Origin: Streptomyces olivochromogenes
GTDB lineage: Bacteria; Actinomycetota; Actinomycetes; Streptomycetales; Streptomycetaceae
Direction: 5' to 3'
Length of the DNA: 64,000 bases
NCBI RefSeq assembly: GCF_001514115.1
Contig: NZ_KQ948451.1
Coordinates: 231,308 to 295,307, forward strand
Positions 16,496 through 25,782 of this stretch are shown here, in pieces. The stretch's first letter is position 1, and every line of letters starts with the position of its first letter. The notes beneath the pieces are model-generated. The model worked only from the letters and a program-made list of their open reading frames with translations. It searched no databases and was not told where the DNA came from. Both the position numbers and the translations under genes were made by a program.

Positions 16496-18493
16496 ATGAA
16501 GCCCTCAAGGCTCATGCTGCTCACCGCTGTTGCCCTGCTCGCACCGATGGCCCCCGCACTGTCGGCCACGGCGGCGCCGGGACACGGCGCGGCTCCCGCA
16601 GCGGACACCACCTCCGCCGGCCGCCGCCAACTCGCCCTCGACGACCCGGGTTTCGAGAACGGCGGCACAGGCTGGACCTTCGGCGCGGGCACCGGGGTCG
16701 GCACCGGGAACTCCCACGGCGGCGCCCGTTTCCTCTACCTCGACTCCGGAGCCGGCAAGACCGCCGAGCTGACCGTCGTCGCGCCCCGGAACGGCAGTTA
16801 CGACTTCTCCGCGTGGGTCGGGAGCGCCGGCACCGGTGGCACGTACACGGTCCGCCGCAACGGTGAGACCGTCGAGACGACCAACCTGCCGCAGCGCGCC
16901 GCGTACGCCCGATACACCATCAGCCACGTCGACTTGAAGGCCGGCGACCGGCTGGAGATCGCCTTCGGCTCCGGCAGCGGTTGGGTCAACGCCGACGACC
17001 TGATGATCTCACCCGCCGCGCCCGCCGACCCCAAGGTCACCTCGTCCGACCCCGAGGTCGTCGCGATGTTCGACTGGGCCCGGAAGAAGGCCAACAGCTG
17101 GGTGCAGCTGCCCGGCACGACGGGCCCGATCAACGTCGACGAGTACCAGACCGGCGGCACCGGCACCGCGCCGTACGCGCCCACCTACTGGGCCGGATAC
17201 GCCAACCGCAGCGCCTACTACTCCCGCGACATGACCCACCAGCTCGCCGGCGCCCACATCCTCGGCCTCGACACCGAGAACGAGACGATGCTCCGCTCGT
17301 ACGCGGCGTCGGCCACCGCCGAGCACAGGTACTTCCCGGTGTGGTCGCTCAACTTCGACGCCAAGACCTACCTGAGCATCGACTACAAGAGCCCGGACAA
17401 CTTCGTGCGCGAGGTGCCGGCCACCTTCGAACTCGTCGAGAAGGCCGCCCAGGCGTACCTCTGGACCGGCGACCGCAGATACGTCGACGACCCGGTGCTG
17501 TGGGATTTCTACCGGCACGCCACCGACCAGTTCATCGACCTGCACAACTCCGCCAAGGACAACGGCAAGGTCAAGGTCGCCGAGGGCACGGGCAACGGCA
17601 TCTTCTCCGGCGCCGCCAGCTACAACGAGCAGGACGGTGACGGTCTCGCCGAGGCCGGGGACGGCATCGCCGCGGAGTACCAGGCGTATCTGGCGATGGC
17701 CACGCTCGCACGCGGCAAGGGAGACACCGCGCTGGCCATGACGTTCGACCGGCGTGCCGCCGATCTGAAGGCGTACTTCAACGACGACTGGAGCGGCGGT
17801 GGAAGCGGAGCCGACATGGTCCGCGCGTACACCCTGTCCGGCACCCCGGTCACCGGCTGGGGCAAGGAGAACAGCGTGTTCATGCCGATGAAGCAGATCA
17901 TCGAACCCGGCCCGCGCAACGACGCCTATCTCGACTACATCGAGGCGCAGGAGCTGGGGCCGGAAGGCTCGCCCAACATCGAGTCCACGACGTACCTGCC
18001 CGACATGTTCTTCAAGAACAACCGCGACGACACCGCCTGGCAGTGGATGAAGAAGATCTACGGAGAACGGGAGCTCCAGCACGTCAACTCCAGCCAGGGC
18101 CCCAACGGTGACTACCCCGAGGTGTCGTTCACCCTGGTCAGCCAGACCATCGAGGGCCTGATGGGTATCGCGCCGGACGCGGCGAACCGCATGGTGACCA
18201 CGCAGTCACGGCTGCCGTCCGGCATGAAGTGGCTCCAGGCGGCGGACGTACCCATCGGAAGCAGCACGATCACCGTCCGGCACGACGGCGCGACGAGGAC
18301 CACGCTGACGAACAACGCGCGCAGTGGCGCCTACCGCTGGGAGGCCCGCTTCCAGGGGGTCCACAAGAAGATCACGGTCAACGGTGTCCCCCAGCGCGTG
18401 CGAACCAAGACGATCGACGGCGTGACGTACACGTACGCGACGCCGACGGTGCGGGCGGGGGCGACGGCGGTGGTGCAGGTGGCTTCCCCATGA
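16496..18493 (+). CDS. Secreted six-hairpin glycosidase-like protein, family unknown
   Basis: 665 residues. A signal peptide comes first (MKPSRLMLLTAVALLAPMAPALSA, start ATG 16496 behind GGGAG). A lectin/CBM-like beta-sandwich follows at about 45-175 (DPGFENGGTGWTFG), and then a long alpha-helical region with repeated hairpins (YYSRDMTHQLAGAHILGLD, EAGDGIAAEYQAYLAMATLA) consistent with an (alpha/alpha)6 barrel glycosidase. I cannot place it in a numbered GH family. It is divergent from the alpha-galactoside importer operon and shares its operator region, so it probably acts outside the cell on the same galactose-containing polymer. Candidate acidic residues lie in YYSRDMT and EAGDG. Confidence 0.7.
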   Translation: MKPSRLMLLTAVALLAPMAPALSATAAPGHGAAPAADTTSAGRRQLALDDPGFENGGTGWTFGAGTGVGTGNSHGGARFLYLDSGAGKTAELTVVAPRNGSYDFSAWVGSAGTGGTYTVRRNGETVETTNLPQRAAYARYTISHVDLKAGDRLEIAFGSGSGWVNADDLMISPAAPADPKVTSSDPEVVAMFDWARKKANSWVQLPGTTGPINVDEYQTGGTGTAPYAPTYWAGYANRSAYYSRDMTHQLAGAHILGLDTENETMLRSYAASATAEHRYFPVWSLNFDAKTYLSIDYKSPDNFVREVPATFELVEKAAQAYLWTGDRRYVDDPVLWDFYRHATDQFIDLHNSAKDNGKVKVAEGTGNGIFSGAASYNEQDGDGLAEAGDGIAAEYQAYLAMATLARGKGDTALAMTFDRRAADLKAYFNDDWSGGGSGADMVRAYTLSGTPVTGWGKENSVFMPMKQIIEPGPRNDAYLDYIEAQELGPEGSPNIESTTYLPDMFFKNNRDDTAWQWMKKIYGERELQHVNSSQGPNGDYPEVSFTLVSQTIEGLMGIAPDAANRMVTTQSRLPSGMKWLQAADVPIGSSTITVRHDGATRTTLTNNARSGAYRWEARFQGVHKKITVNGVPQRVRTKTIDGVTYTYATPTVRAGATAVVQVASP

Positions 18494-18499
18494 GGTTTG

Positions 18500-18616
18500 T
18501 CAAGGCGTCGCCATCACCGCGGGCGTGATCTGGTAGCACCTTCGGCCGCGGACCAGCGCCCGGAGAACGTTGACGCGTCGTCGGGCGAGGGCGAGGACGG
18601 CACGCTTGTCATTCCA
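18500..18616 (-). pseudogene. C-terminal remnant of an IS110-family transposase
   Basis: The minus-strand frame ends with AVLALARRRVNVLRALV and RGRRCYQITP, the characteristic C-terminus of IS110/IS116/IS902-type transposases. Upstream of about 18616 the similarity stops; the N-terminal DEDD domain and most of the Ser domain are absent. It is a decayed fragment between the glycosidase gene and the PRPP synthetase gene. The remaining 18617-18898 holds no recognisable gene. Confidence 0.6.
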
Positions 18617-18898
18617 GAAGGGCTCACGGCCGGTCGGAATGTTCCTCCGGATGCGCCCGATGCCGCTGGAGTCCGGGCGCACGAGGGGGATCGCGAAGCG
18701 CGTCCACAGTTCGTGCTGGAACCGCTCCAGGATCGCGCCCGATGGCGACATGCGGCCTGGTCCGCTCGAACTTCGCCTTCGCCACTGCGAGCCCTCCCGA
18801 TCACCGGGTGACGCCCGGCGTTGCTGCGCCGCTTCCCGGCTGGGGGCCGAGCGATGGGCCGAGCGCGGAACGATGTCAGGAGGTGCCGCTCTTCCTGT

Positions 18899-19852
18899 CT
18901 ATTCGTTCGGAGGCGCGTCGAACAGGGCGCTGACGGACTCACCGTTGTGAATGCGGCGCACGGCCTCGGCGAGCGCCGGGGCGATGGACAGGATCCGCAG
19001 CTTCTCGGTGTGCTCCTCGTCCGGCACCGGCACGGTGTTGGTGCACACGATCTCCAGGATGTCCTCCTGCTCGCTCAGCCGCTTGAGCGCGCCCGCCGCG
19101 AACAGCCCGTGGGTGCAGGCGACCCGGATGGACCGTGGCCCCAACTCCCGCAGCCGCTCCAGGAGTTCGAGGACCGTACTGCCCTTGGCGATCTCGTCGT
19201 CGAGGACGATGACATCGCGCCCGGTGATCTCACCGATGACGGAGCTGATGCTCACCCGGTCGTCGGCGAACCGCTGCTTGGCACCGGCGGCCACCTGGGC
19301 GCCGATCAGCCGCGCGAAGGCCGCGGCCTCCTTGGCGTTGCCCAGGTCCGGCGACACGACCGTCGTACGCGACAGATCGTGACCGCGGAAGTGCGCGGCG
19401 AGTTCCCGCAGGGCGTGCAGATGGTCGACCGGCACCGAGAAGAACCCGTGGACCTGCGGGGAGTGCAGCGTCATCGCGAGGACGCGGCTGGCCCCGGCCG
19501 CCACCAGCAGGTCGGCGACCAGCCGCCCGCCCATGGAGATCCGCGGCATGTCCTTCTTGTCCGAACGCGCGTACGAATAATGGGGCATGACCACGGTGAT
19601 CCGCCCGGCGGACGCACCCCGGGCCGCGTCGCACATCATCAGCAGCTCGACGAGGTGCTCCTGCACCGGGGTGACGAGCGGCTGCACGAGGAAGACATCA
19701 CGCTCGCGACAGTTGGCCTGGAGCTGTACCTCCAGGCAGTCGTTGGCGAACCGGCTGACCCGGGTCGGGCTGAGGGGCACGCCGAGATGGGCGCAGACCT
19801 CTGCCGCCAGCTCGGGATGGGCACTACCGCTGAACACGGCGATGTCACGCAC
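18899..19852 (-). CDS. prs: Ribose-phosphate pyrophosphokinase (PRPP synthetase)
   Basis: 317 residues, normal length. Family motifs are present: [23 protein letters not shown] near the N-terminus, the flexible-loop and Mg-binding segment [34 protein letters not shown], and the PRPP/ribose-5-phosphate loop [14 protein letters not shown]. It makes PRPP from ribose-5-phosphate and ATP. GTG 19852 is preceded by GAGGAG; a longer start at 19897 is unsupported. Its divergence from typical housekeeping Prs and its position beside a resistance-type gene suggest a second copy in the genome (inference). Confidence 0.88.
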   Translation of the reverse strand: MRDIAVFSGSAHPELAAEVCAHLGVPLSPTRVSRFANDCLEVQLQANCRERDVFLVQPLVTPVQEHLVELLMMCDAARGASAGRITVVMPHYSYARSDKKDMPRISMGGRLVADLLVAAGASRVLAMTLHSPQVHGFFSVPVDHLHALRELAAHFRGHDLSRTTVVSPDLGNAKEAAAFARLIGAQVAAGAKQRFADDRVSISSVIGEITGRDVIVLDDEIAKGSTVLELLERLRELGPRSIRVACTHGLFAAGALKRLSEQEDILEIVCTNTVPVPDEEHTEKLRILSIAPALAEAVRRIHNGESVSALFDAPPNE

Positions 19853-20019
19853 GACCGCTCCTCGCAAGATCGATCCGGGTGCGCCGCCGGTCGGCATGAT
19901 CGACCCGGGATGCGTGCCTCATGCTACTGGGCCTCGCCCGGGTACTCCCACCGGGGGAAATTCGGTTGCGCACGGTCACGGGGCATACGCCAGGATGGTC
20001 CGGCCAGCGCCCCTCACCC

Positions 20020-20112
20020 ATGGGAGAACGACGTGCGCCGATTCCTCGGAACTTCTCAGCGCCCCCACCGGACGACTGTTCCCGAGGACTCGACCACGCA
20101 TGGACACTCTGA
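20020..20112 (+). other. Possible leader ORF overlapping the start of the otrA-like gene
   Basis: ATG 20020 opens a 30-codon frame that ends at a TGA at 20110-20112, 10 bases inside the otrA-like gene in another frame. A stop-start overlap of this kind could couple translation of the resistance gene to that of the leader. The peptide starts [12 protein letters not shown]. No strong ribosome binding site is visible for it, so this is a suggestion, modelled on the leader-peptide control known for tet(M). Confidence 0.22.
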
Positions 20113-21956
20113 ACATCGGCATTCTGGCCCACGTCGACGCGGGTAAGACCAGCCTCACCGAGCGGCTGCTGTTCGACGCCGGCGCCATCGACCGGCTCGG
20201 CAGCGTCGACGCCGGTGACACCCGCACGGACGACGGGGAGATCGAGCGCCGGCGCGGGATCACCATCCGCTCGGCCGTCGCCGCCTTCACCGTCGGCGAC
20301 GTCCAGATCAACCTCATCGACACCCCCGGGCACGCCGACTTCATCGCCGAGGTCGAGCGCGCCCTGGAGGTCCTGGACGGCGCCGTGCTGCTCCTGTCCG
20401 CCGTGGAGGGCGTGCAGGCACAGACGCGCGTCCTGATGAAGACCCTGCGCCGGCTCGGGCTGCCCACCCTGATCTTCGTCAACAAGATCGACCGGGCGGG
20501 TGCGCGGGAGGCGGGGCTCCTCGACGACATCCGGCGCCGCCTCACGCCGTACGTCGTCCCGCTCGTCGGTGTGCGCGGCCTGGGCACCGCGCGTGCCCGT
20601 CTCGTCCCGCGCCCGCTGGACGAGACGGCGGCCGGCACACTCGCGGAGGTGGACACGGACGTCCTCGCCGCGGTCGTGGACGGCCCTCCCCCGACCCCGG
20701 ACGACCTGGCGGCCGCGCTCGTCGCACGCACCGCCGACGGCTCCCTCCACCCGGTCTTCTTCGGCTCCGCCCTGGGCGGGCAAGGGGTCACCGAGCTGGT
20801 CGAGGGGCTGAGCCGGCTCGTCCCGCGCCCGACGGCCCCCGACTCCGCCGAGCCACGGGGCACGGTCTTCGCCGTGCGCCCCGGACCCGGCGGCGAGCGC
20901 ACGGCGTATCTGCGGCTGTACGACGGTGAAGTGACGCGTCGTCAGCGGCTCGCGTTCACCCGGCGCGAGGCCGACGGGCGCACCACTCGGGTCCCCGGCC
21001 GGGCCCGGGAACTGGAGGTCGTGGGGCGGCCGGGGGCGGCCACCTTGACCGCGGGCAACATCGCCGCGCTCCGGGGCGTCGGCGGCATCCGCGTCGGCGA
21101 CCGTCTCGGTGAGGTCACCGACCGTGCGCCGCAGTTCGCGGCGCCGACCCTGGAGACCCTCGTCCGGGCCCGGCACCCCGATCAGGCGGCCCCGCTGCGC
21201 TCGGCCCTCCTCGCGCTGGCCGACCAGGACCCGCTGATGCACGCCCGGCCCGCCGCGTCCGGCAGCACCGCGCTCCTCCTCTACGGCGAGGTGCAGAAAG
21301 AGGTCCTGGCGGCCACGCTCGCCCAGGACTTCGGCATCGAGGCGGAGTTCGAGCCGAGCCGGGTGCGGTTCCTGGAACGGCCGGACGGCACCGGCGAGGC
21401 CTGCGAGGAGATCCAGCGGCACGGGCACGTCGGGTTCTGGGCCACGGTCGGGCTGCGGATCGAGCCGGGACCGCACGGCTCCGGCGGCGTCTTCACGTAC
21501 GAGACCGAACTCGGTGCCCTGCCCCGCGCCTTCCACCAGGCGATCGAGGAAACGGTCCACGCGACCCTGCTCTCCGGTCGGCACGGGCGGCCGGTCACGG
21601 ACTACCGGGTGACGCTCGTCCGTTCCGGATTCGTCGGGCCGCTCAGCACGGCCGCCGACTTCCGCGGCCTCACCCCGGTCGTGCTGCGACGCGCGCTGGA
21701 GCGGGCGGGGACGCGGGTGTACGAGCCGTACCACGCCTTCGAGGTGGAACTCCCGCTCGATGCGCTGGCCCCGGTCACCGCTCGGCTCGCCGCGCACGGC
21801 GCGCAGTTCGGGGAGACGACCGGCGGCCGGACCTCCTGGATCGTGACCGGCGAGCTGCCGGCCCGGCATGTGCGGGAGGTCGAGCTGCGGCTGCCGGGGC
21901 TCACCCACGGGGAAGGGGTCTGGTGGTCCCGCCCGTCGGGGGACCGCCGTATGTAG
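20100..21956 (+). CDS. otrA: OtrA/TetM-type ribosomal protection protein
   Basis: 618 residues, an EF-G paralogue. All G-domain motifs are present: [28 protein letters not shown] (switch I), DTPGHADF and NKIDRAG. Domains II-V follow, with [11 protein letters not shown] and the C-terminal [23 protein letters not shown] region. In tetracycline resistance these GTPases displace the drug from the ribosome. The start is ATG 20100 with GAGGA upstream; the frame is open much further left but without support. Actinomycetes often carry such genes without known producer function, so real tetracycline resistance is not proven. Confidence 0.85.
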   Translation: MDTLNIGILAHVDAGKTSLTERLLFDAGAIDRLGSVDAGDTRTDDGEIERRRGITIRSAVAAFTVGDVQINLIDTPGHADFIAEVERALEVLDGAVLLLSAVEGVQAQTRVLMKTLRRLGLPTLIFVNKIDRAGAREAGLLDDIRRRLTPYVVPLVGVRGLGTARARLVPRPLDETAAGTLAEVDTDVLAAVVDGPPPTPDDLAAALVARTADGSLHPVFFGSALGGQGVTELVEGLSRLVPRPTAPDSAEPRGTVFAVRPGPGGERTAYLRLYDGEVTRRQRLAFTRREADGRTTRVPGRARELEVVGRPGAATLTAGNIAALRGVGGIRVGDRLGEVTDRAPQFAAPTLETLVRARHPDQAAPLRSALLALADQDPLMHARPAASGSTALLLYGEVQKEVLAATLAQDFGIEAEFEPSRVRFLERPDGTGEACEEIQRHGHVGFWATVGLRIEPGPHGSGGVFTYETELGALPRAFHQAIEETVHATLLSGRHGRPVTDYRVTLVRSGFVGPLSTAADFRGLTPVVLRRALERAGTRVYEPYHAFEVELPLDALAPVTARLAAHGAQFGETTGGRTSWIVTGELPARHVREVELRLPGLTHGEGVWWSRPSGDRRM

Positions 21957-22141
21957 TGCGGCGGATGCGGTACGGCGGGCGGACGCGGCGCTCATTCGGC
22001 GTACGGCGAAGTGCGGCGGCGGGTGCCTCCACAGTGGACGCGCTCCCGCCCGCGCTCCCCGTCAGCGACGTCAATCCACCAACAGGGCGGTCTAGTAAGT
22101 GATTTGGGGGGCATCCGGTGAGCAGGAAGGAGGACCGTCGA

Positions 22142-22804
22142 ATGACAACGTCCATCAAGCGCCTGCCCAAGCGCATGCCCGCGTGGGCCAAGGCGATCAC
22201 TGCCGTCGTGCTGGTGCTCGTGGTGCTGTTCGCCGGGCTGCGCCTGGCCGTTCTGCCTGGGCTGCGCGACCTGTTCGGCACCCAGACGCACGACCGCTCC
22301 GGACCAGCCCTCCTCAAGTCGATCCAGGACATGAGCCGTTACGATGCCGCATCGGGCAACTTCCAGGTGGTGGTGGACCTGGAGAAGGATGCCAAGTACC
22401 TGCCCGACGCGATCCGCGGCACCCGCACGCTGTACGTGGGGGCCGGCACGGTCGAGGCGTATGTCGACCTCGGTTCGCTCGCCAAGAACGACGTGACGGT
22501 CGACTCCGACCGCACCACGGCCACCCTGCGGCTGCCGCACGCGTTCCTCGGCAAGCCCGCACTCGATCCCAACCGTTCGTACGCCGTCTCCAAACAGCGT
22601 GGGCTGCTCGACCGGCTCGGCGACTTCTTCTCCGACAACCCGGACAGCGAACAGGCCGTGCAGAAGCTCGCGGTCAAGCACATCGGCGACGCGGCGAAGG
22701 ACAGCGAGCTCACCAAGCGGGCCGAGGAGAACACCACCGGCATGCTCGACGGTCTGCTGCGCTCCCTCGGCTTCAAGGAGGTGAGCGTGAGCTACGGCGC
22801 CTGA
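22142..22804 (+). CDS. DUF4230 membrane-anchored protein
   Basis: 220 residues: a basic N-terminus, one membrane segment (AKAITAVVLVLVVLFAGLRLAVLP) and an extracytoplasmic domain. The pattern ALLKSIQDMSRYDAASGNFQVVVDLEKD matches DUF4230. The function is unknown. ATG 22142 has AAGGAGGAC at ideal spacing; the GTG at 22118 is a weaker alternative. The following gene is in the same direction 185 bp away and also encodes a membrane protein. Confidence 0.8.
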   Translation: MTTSIKRLPKRMPAWAKAITAVVLVLVVLFAGLRLAVLPGLRDLFGTQTHDRSGPALLKSIQDMSRYDAASGNFQVVVDLEKDAKYLPDAIRGTRTLYVGAGTVEAYVDLGSLAKNDVTVDSDRTTATLRLPHAFLGKPALDPNRSYAVSKQRGLLDRLGDFFSDNPDSEQAVQKLAVKHIGDAAKDSELTKRAEENTTGMLDGLLRSLGFKEVSVSYGA

Positions 22805-22989
22805 GCCGGGCTGCACTTCGGCGAGGGTCCGGTGGGGCGAGGCCGTCGCCCCACCGGGCGCCCTTGCCGCCGAGTGCCCGCGGGACGCCGTTTCATGGCC
22901 CCCTCTTTCCGTCGTTCGGGGCTCGGCATCGAAGCACGCTTTGCGGGTAACCGCCCTTACCTGGGAACAGTTGAAACCGGGAGAATCGA

Positions 22990-23571
22990 ATGGTCCGTAC
23001 GGCGTCACTCATGAGCACCCTGCGCACCACCGGTACGGCGAAATCCGGTCGACGGTCATCGGTACCCGCGCAGGAGCGCAAGGCGCTCCCGCTGCCCGTG
23101 CGGCTGCTCGTGATGCTGTTGGCCTTCGTGGCCATGGTGGCGTTCGCGGTCGCGCTGGCCCGGCTGACGCTGGAGCCGTCACCGGCGTCGAAGGCGCTGA
23201 TCCACACCAATCTGCACCCCGGCAGCTCTCTGCGGGCCTATCTCGACCAGCCGGCACTGCGCGACGCCGTGAAGCAGATCGGCGGGAACGTCGTACTCGG
23301 TGTGCCGTTCGGCGTGCTGGTGCCCGTGCTGATTCCGAAGGCCAGGGGGATCCTGCGCGTTCTGCTGCTCACCGCGGTGGTGATGCTGCTGGTCGAGTTG
23401 GTCCAGGGCACGCTGATCACCGGACGCGCCTTCGACATCGACGACGTCATCCTCAACACGTCCGGAGCGCTGGTGGGTTATCTGCTGCTGGGACGGCGGA
23501 TGGGCCGGGCGGTGCATCCCAAGCGCCGTCGGCAGGGCCGACGCAACCGGCGCGAGGCCCCGAAGGCCTGA
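22990..23571 (+). CDS. VanZ-family membrane protein
   Basis: 193 residues with about four membrane segments. VanZ signatures are GGNVVLGVPFGVLVPVL, LVELVQG and RAFDIDDVILNTSGALVGYLL. VanZ relatives are known mainly from low-level teicoplanin resistance, but in Streptomyces the role is unknown. GGGAG lies 6 bases before ATG 22990; ATG 23011 is a second possibility. A strong terminator follows at 23589-23622. Confidence 0.87.
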   Translation: MVRTASLMSTLRTTGTAKSGRRSSVPAQERKALPLPVRLLVMLLAFVAMVAFAVALARLTLEPSPASKALIHTNLHPGSSLRAYLDQPALRDAVKQIGGNVVLGVPFGVLVPVLIPKARGILRVLLLTAVVMLLVELVQGTLITGRAFDIDDVILNTSGALVGYLLLGRRMGRAVHPKRRRQGRRNRREAPKA

Positions 23572-23588
23572 GGGGCCGCACGGCATGA

Positions 23589-23622
23589 CCGTCCGCCCGC
23601 GGCCCCCACCGCGGGCGGACGG
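23589..23622. terminator. 14-bp perfect bidirectional terminator hairpin
   Basis: CCGTCCGCCCGCGG (23589-23602) pairs perfectly with CCGCGGGCGGACGG (23609-23622) over a 6-base loop. It lies between the convergent vanZ-like gene and the I36 inhibitor gene. Confidence 0.8.
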
Positions 23623-23637
23623 CGTTGATCGGCCGGA

Positions 23638-23665
23638 GTCGATCAGCTGGGGTCGATCAGCTGGG
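23638..23665. repeat. Tandem duplication of a 14-bp unit
   Basis: GTCGATCAGCTGGG occurs twice head to tail (23638-23651 and 23652-23665), just downstream of the I36 gene stop on the minus strand. It is probably a recent slippage event. Confidence 0.7.
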
Positions 23666-23674
23666 GTCGGCCTC

Positions 23675-24052
23675 TCAGCACCCCATGGACCAGGTGTGCG
23701 AGTCACCGCGGTCGTTCGCCACGGCGTTGTAGCCGACCTCCTCCCCCGGTCCGAGACAGATGGTCATGGCGCCACCCTGCCAGGCGTCCTCGTAGACCTT
23801 CACGTGGTCCTTGACGCCGGGGCCCGAGATGCCGTGGTTGGCCCAGGAGGAGTCGGTGTCGGCGATCCAGCTCTCCCACCACCCGTCGTCCCCCGACCAG
23901 TTGGCGCGCTGGCCGTCGAAGTTGGCGTTCTCCCAGACGCAGAAGTTGCCGCTGGGGCAGTCGGCCGCGCCGGAGGGGGTAGCGAGGGCGAGGCCGCCGG
24001 TGAGGGCGAGCAGGGCCGCTGCGGCGGAGAGCGCGAGACGCTGGGTGATCAC
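23675..24052 (-). CDS. Secreted peptidase inhibitor family I36 protein
   Basis: 125 residues. The signal peptide (LALSAAAALLALTGGLALATPSGA) is followed by a beta/gamma-crystallin-like domain with CPSGNFCVWENANFDGQR, which matches family I36 (Streptomyces metalloproteinase inhibitor SMPI). Four Cys remain after cleavage, enough for two disulfides. ATG 24052 overlaps the stop of the upstream lipoprotein gene (ATGA), so the two are co-translated. Confidence 0.85.
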   Translation of the reverse strand: MITQRLALSAAAALLALTGGLALATPSGAADCPSGNFCVWENANFDGQRANWSGDDGWWESWIADTDSSWANHGISGPGVKDHVKVYEDAWQGGAMTICLGPGEEVGYNAVANDRGDSHTWSMGC

Positions 24053-24801
24053 GAAGGGTCACTGCCTTTCTTCAGGGTTACCTGGACGGTCCGCTCGGCG
24101 TACAGATCCGCCGCGCGGCGCAGTGCGCGGGTGCGCAGCTGCCGGTAGGTGGTCAGTTGTCCGTGCCGCTCGGCGCGGACCCGGGCCAGCAGGGCGGGTT
24201 CCAGCCGCGCCCGCAGCCGGGTGAGGCCGCTCTCGCGTGCGCAGCGCGTGGAGACGGCGGGGTCGGGGCGGCCGGGGCGGGCCCCGTGCGCCGGGGTGAC
24301 ACAGCGGGTCCAGCGGGCGGTCGCGGCGCGGTAGTCGGGGTCGCGCTTCATGCGCTGCTGGGCCTCGGCCCGCAGGTTGTTCACCACGACCCGAGTACGG
24401 AACCAGAGCCGCTGGTCGCCGTAGAGATCGCGCTCGGCGGCGGCGAGGCAGCCGTCCGTGTGGGCGGTGACGGTATAGCCGGTGGCGAGGGTGACGGAGA
24501 GCTCGGGTCGGCCGCGGCCGAAGAGAGCGCCCTGCAGTCGGCGGTCCTGCGGGGCCGAGGCGCTGTGGTCCTGCGGAGCCGAGGCACTGTGGTCCCGCGG
24601 AGCCGAGGCGTTGGGGAGGGTCAGTCCCCGCCCGGCCAGACAGCGGTCGACGAGCACCTGTTGGGCGGCGTCGATGAGGTCGTCGCGGTCACGCTCGGTC
24701 CTGGGCAGCGAGGGCACGGCCCGCTGCGCCGTCGCCGTGGAGCACCCCGTCAACGCCAGCACCGCGAGCGCGGCGGCGGCGAACGCGCGAAGGAGTCGCA
24801 C
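24049..24801 (-). CDS. Lipoprotein of unknown function with an 8-residue repeat
   Basis: 250 residues. The signal sequence ends in the lipobox LALTGCS. About residues 60-90 contain three copies of an 8-residue unit (SASAPQDH-like). The C-terminal half is basic and helical, with two Cys. No domain is recognised. It lies between two small secreted I36-type genes, overlapping the downstream one, which suggests that the three products work together at the cell surface (inference). ATG 24801 is 3 bp from the end of the upstream gene. Confidence 0.8.
   Translation of the reverse strand: MRLLRAFAAAALAVLALTGCSTATAQRAVPSLPRTERDRDDLIDAAQQVLVDRCLAGRGLTLPNASAPRDHSASAPQDHSASAPQDRRLQGALFGRGRPELSVTLATGYTVTAHTDGCLAAAERDLYGDQRLWFRTRVVVNNLRAEAQQRMKRDPDYRAATARWTRCVTPAHGARPGRPDPAVSTRCARESGLTRLRARLEPALLARVRAERHGQLTTYRQLRTRALRRAADLYAERTVQVTLKKGSDPS
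24541..24612. repeat. Three 24-bp in-frame tandem repeats
   Basis: Three consecutive 24-bp units (24541-24564, 24565-24588, 24589-24612) differ at only a few positions. They encode the octapeptide repeat of the lipoprotein. Confidence 0.85.
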
Positions 24802-24804
24802 GGG

Positions 24805-25191
24805 TCAGCCGACCTCGCAGCCCATCATGGTGTCGGCGACGCCGTCGAGCCGGGCGCCCCACGGCCAGTTGTCGGCCAGGTCGTGCGCCCGGATCAGCCG
24901 GGCGTAGCAGGTGCCGCGGCCCCAGTCGATGGCGTACACGGCGGTGTCGGCGTTGGACCTGAAGGATGCGGCCTTGTCGTGCAGGAACTCCGGGACGTCC
25001 GTATAGCCCGGTGGGGTGTAGCACCACGACGAGCCGTGCTGTCCGGCGGCAGTCCAGAAGCACACGTCTCCGGCCCGCGAGGCGCCGTGCGTCACCGCGC
25101 TCGCCGGTACGGCGGTGAGGAGGGCGGAGGAGGCCAGCAGACCGGTCGAGGCGAGGAGGGCGGCGGCGGGCACGGCGAAACCACGGGGCAT
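24805..25191 (-). CDS. Secreted I36-like small protein
   Basis: 128 residues with a signal peptide (AALLASTGLLASSALLTAVPASA). The mature part has the pattern GDVCFWTAAGQHGSSWCY, resembling the C-W and glycine spacing of I36/SMPI proteins but more divergent than the neighbour at 23675. Four Cys are present in the mature protein. It is the first gene of a three-gene minus-strand unit. A role as protease inhibitor is inferred from the family resemblance. Confidence 0.75.
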   Translation of the reverse strand: MPRGFAVPAAALLASTGLLASSALLTAVPASAVTHGASRAGDVCFWTAAGQHGSSWCYTPPGYTDVPEFLHDKAASFRSNADTAVYAIDWGRGTCYARLIRAHDLADNWPWGARLDGVADTMMGCEVG

Positions 25192-25467
25192 GACGACTCC
25201 CGGAGGGAAGAGGGGGCGCCGGGGCGGTCGTGATCACCCGGCAAGATCAACCGTGCCCTCGCGGGAATCGGCCCATGCCGGGTTCCCACCCTTTGGTGAT
25301 CTTTCCTGGGGTGCGGGGTCATTCCTCCCGCGACAGCTCACACCGGCGCGAAACCCGAGGTCCGCGCGCTCCCCGCCCCTCGATCAAGCTGTCCGGCGCT
25401 GCGGAACGATCCGCCGGTGCCGACACGGCGCTGTGGCTTCCCTCCGACCTGATCCGCCGGTCAGGCC
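25192..25467. other. Intergenic region with promoter of the inhibitor unit
   Basis: 276 bp with no gene. GATCACC (near 25231) and GGTGATC (near 25294) form a widely spaced inverted pair, as do AAGATCA and TGATCTT, so a regulator site upstream of the inhibitor genes is possible. Confidence 0.35.
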
Positions 25468-25704
25468 CTAACGCGACGCCCAGGTGAACTTGTCGCCGCC
25501 CACCCAGCGCACCACGTCCGGGTCGTCGAGATCGTGGATGTGGATCCCGTGGGAGCCGGCGATCACCAGGACATCGGTGATCGACTTCGCCTCGCCGACC
25601 ATTTCCCCGTCGATCTCCATGATGCGAAACGGCGGGTCGGACGGCTGCACCCCGAGCACCATGACCCGCGGGTAGGAGATGTGGGGGCTCGAGATTTCGG
25701 TCAT
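25468..25704 (-). CDS. Small conserved-looking hypothetical protein
   Basis: 78 residues, acidic, no membrane segment or signal peptide. The sequence has a regular beta-rich look (PRVMVLGVQPSDPPFRIMEIDG, ITDVLVIAGSHGIHIHDLDDPD) and ends in FTWASR. I do not recognise a family, but similar short proteins occur in many streptomycetes. The start is ATG 25704, with only a weak AGG upstream. It is divergent from the PHP-domain gene. Confidence 0.65.
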   Translation of the reverse strand: MTEISSPHISYPRVMVLGVQPSDPPFRIMEIDGEMVGEAKSITDVLVIAGSHGIHIHDLDDPDVVRWVGGDKFTWASR

Positions 25705-25782
25705 GCCTAGAGCGTAGATCCATTCCCACGAGCGGGCCGAGGTGAGTGACACCCGCCGTGCGGGCCGACGGCGGCTGAGCAA

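Noticed and set aside
20033-20146. Second leader frame from GTG 20033 before the otrA-like gene
   Set aside because: It has GGGAG upstream but runs 46 bases into the gene and the peptide is Arg/His-rich noise; only the frame from 20020 was kept, at low confidence.
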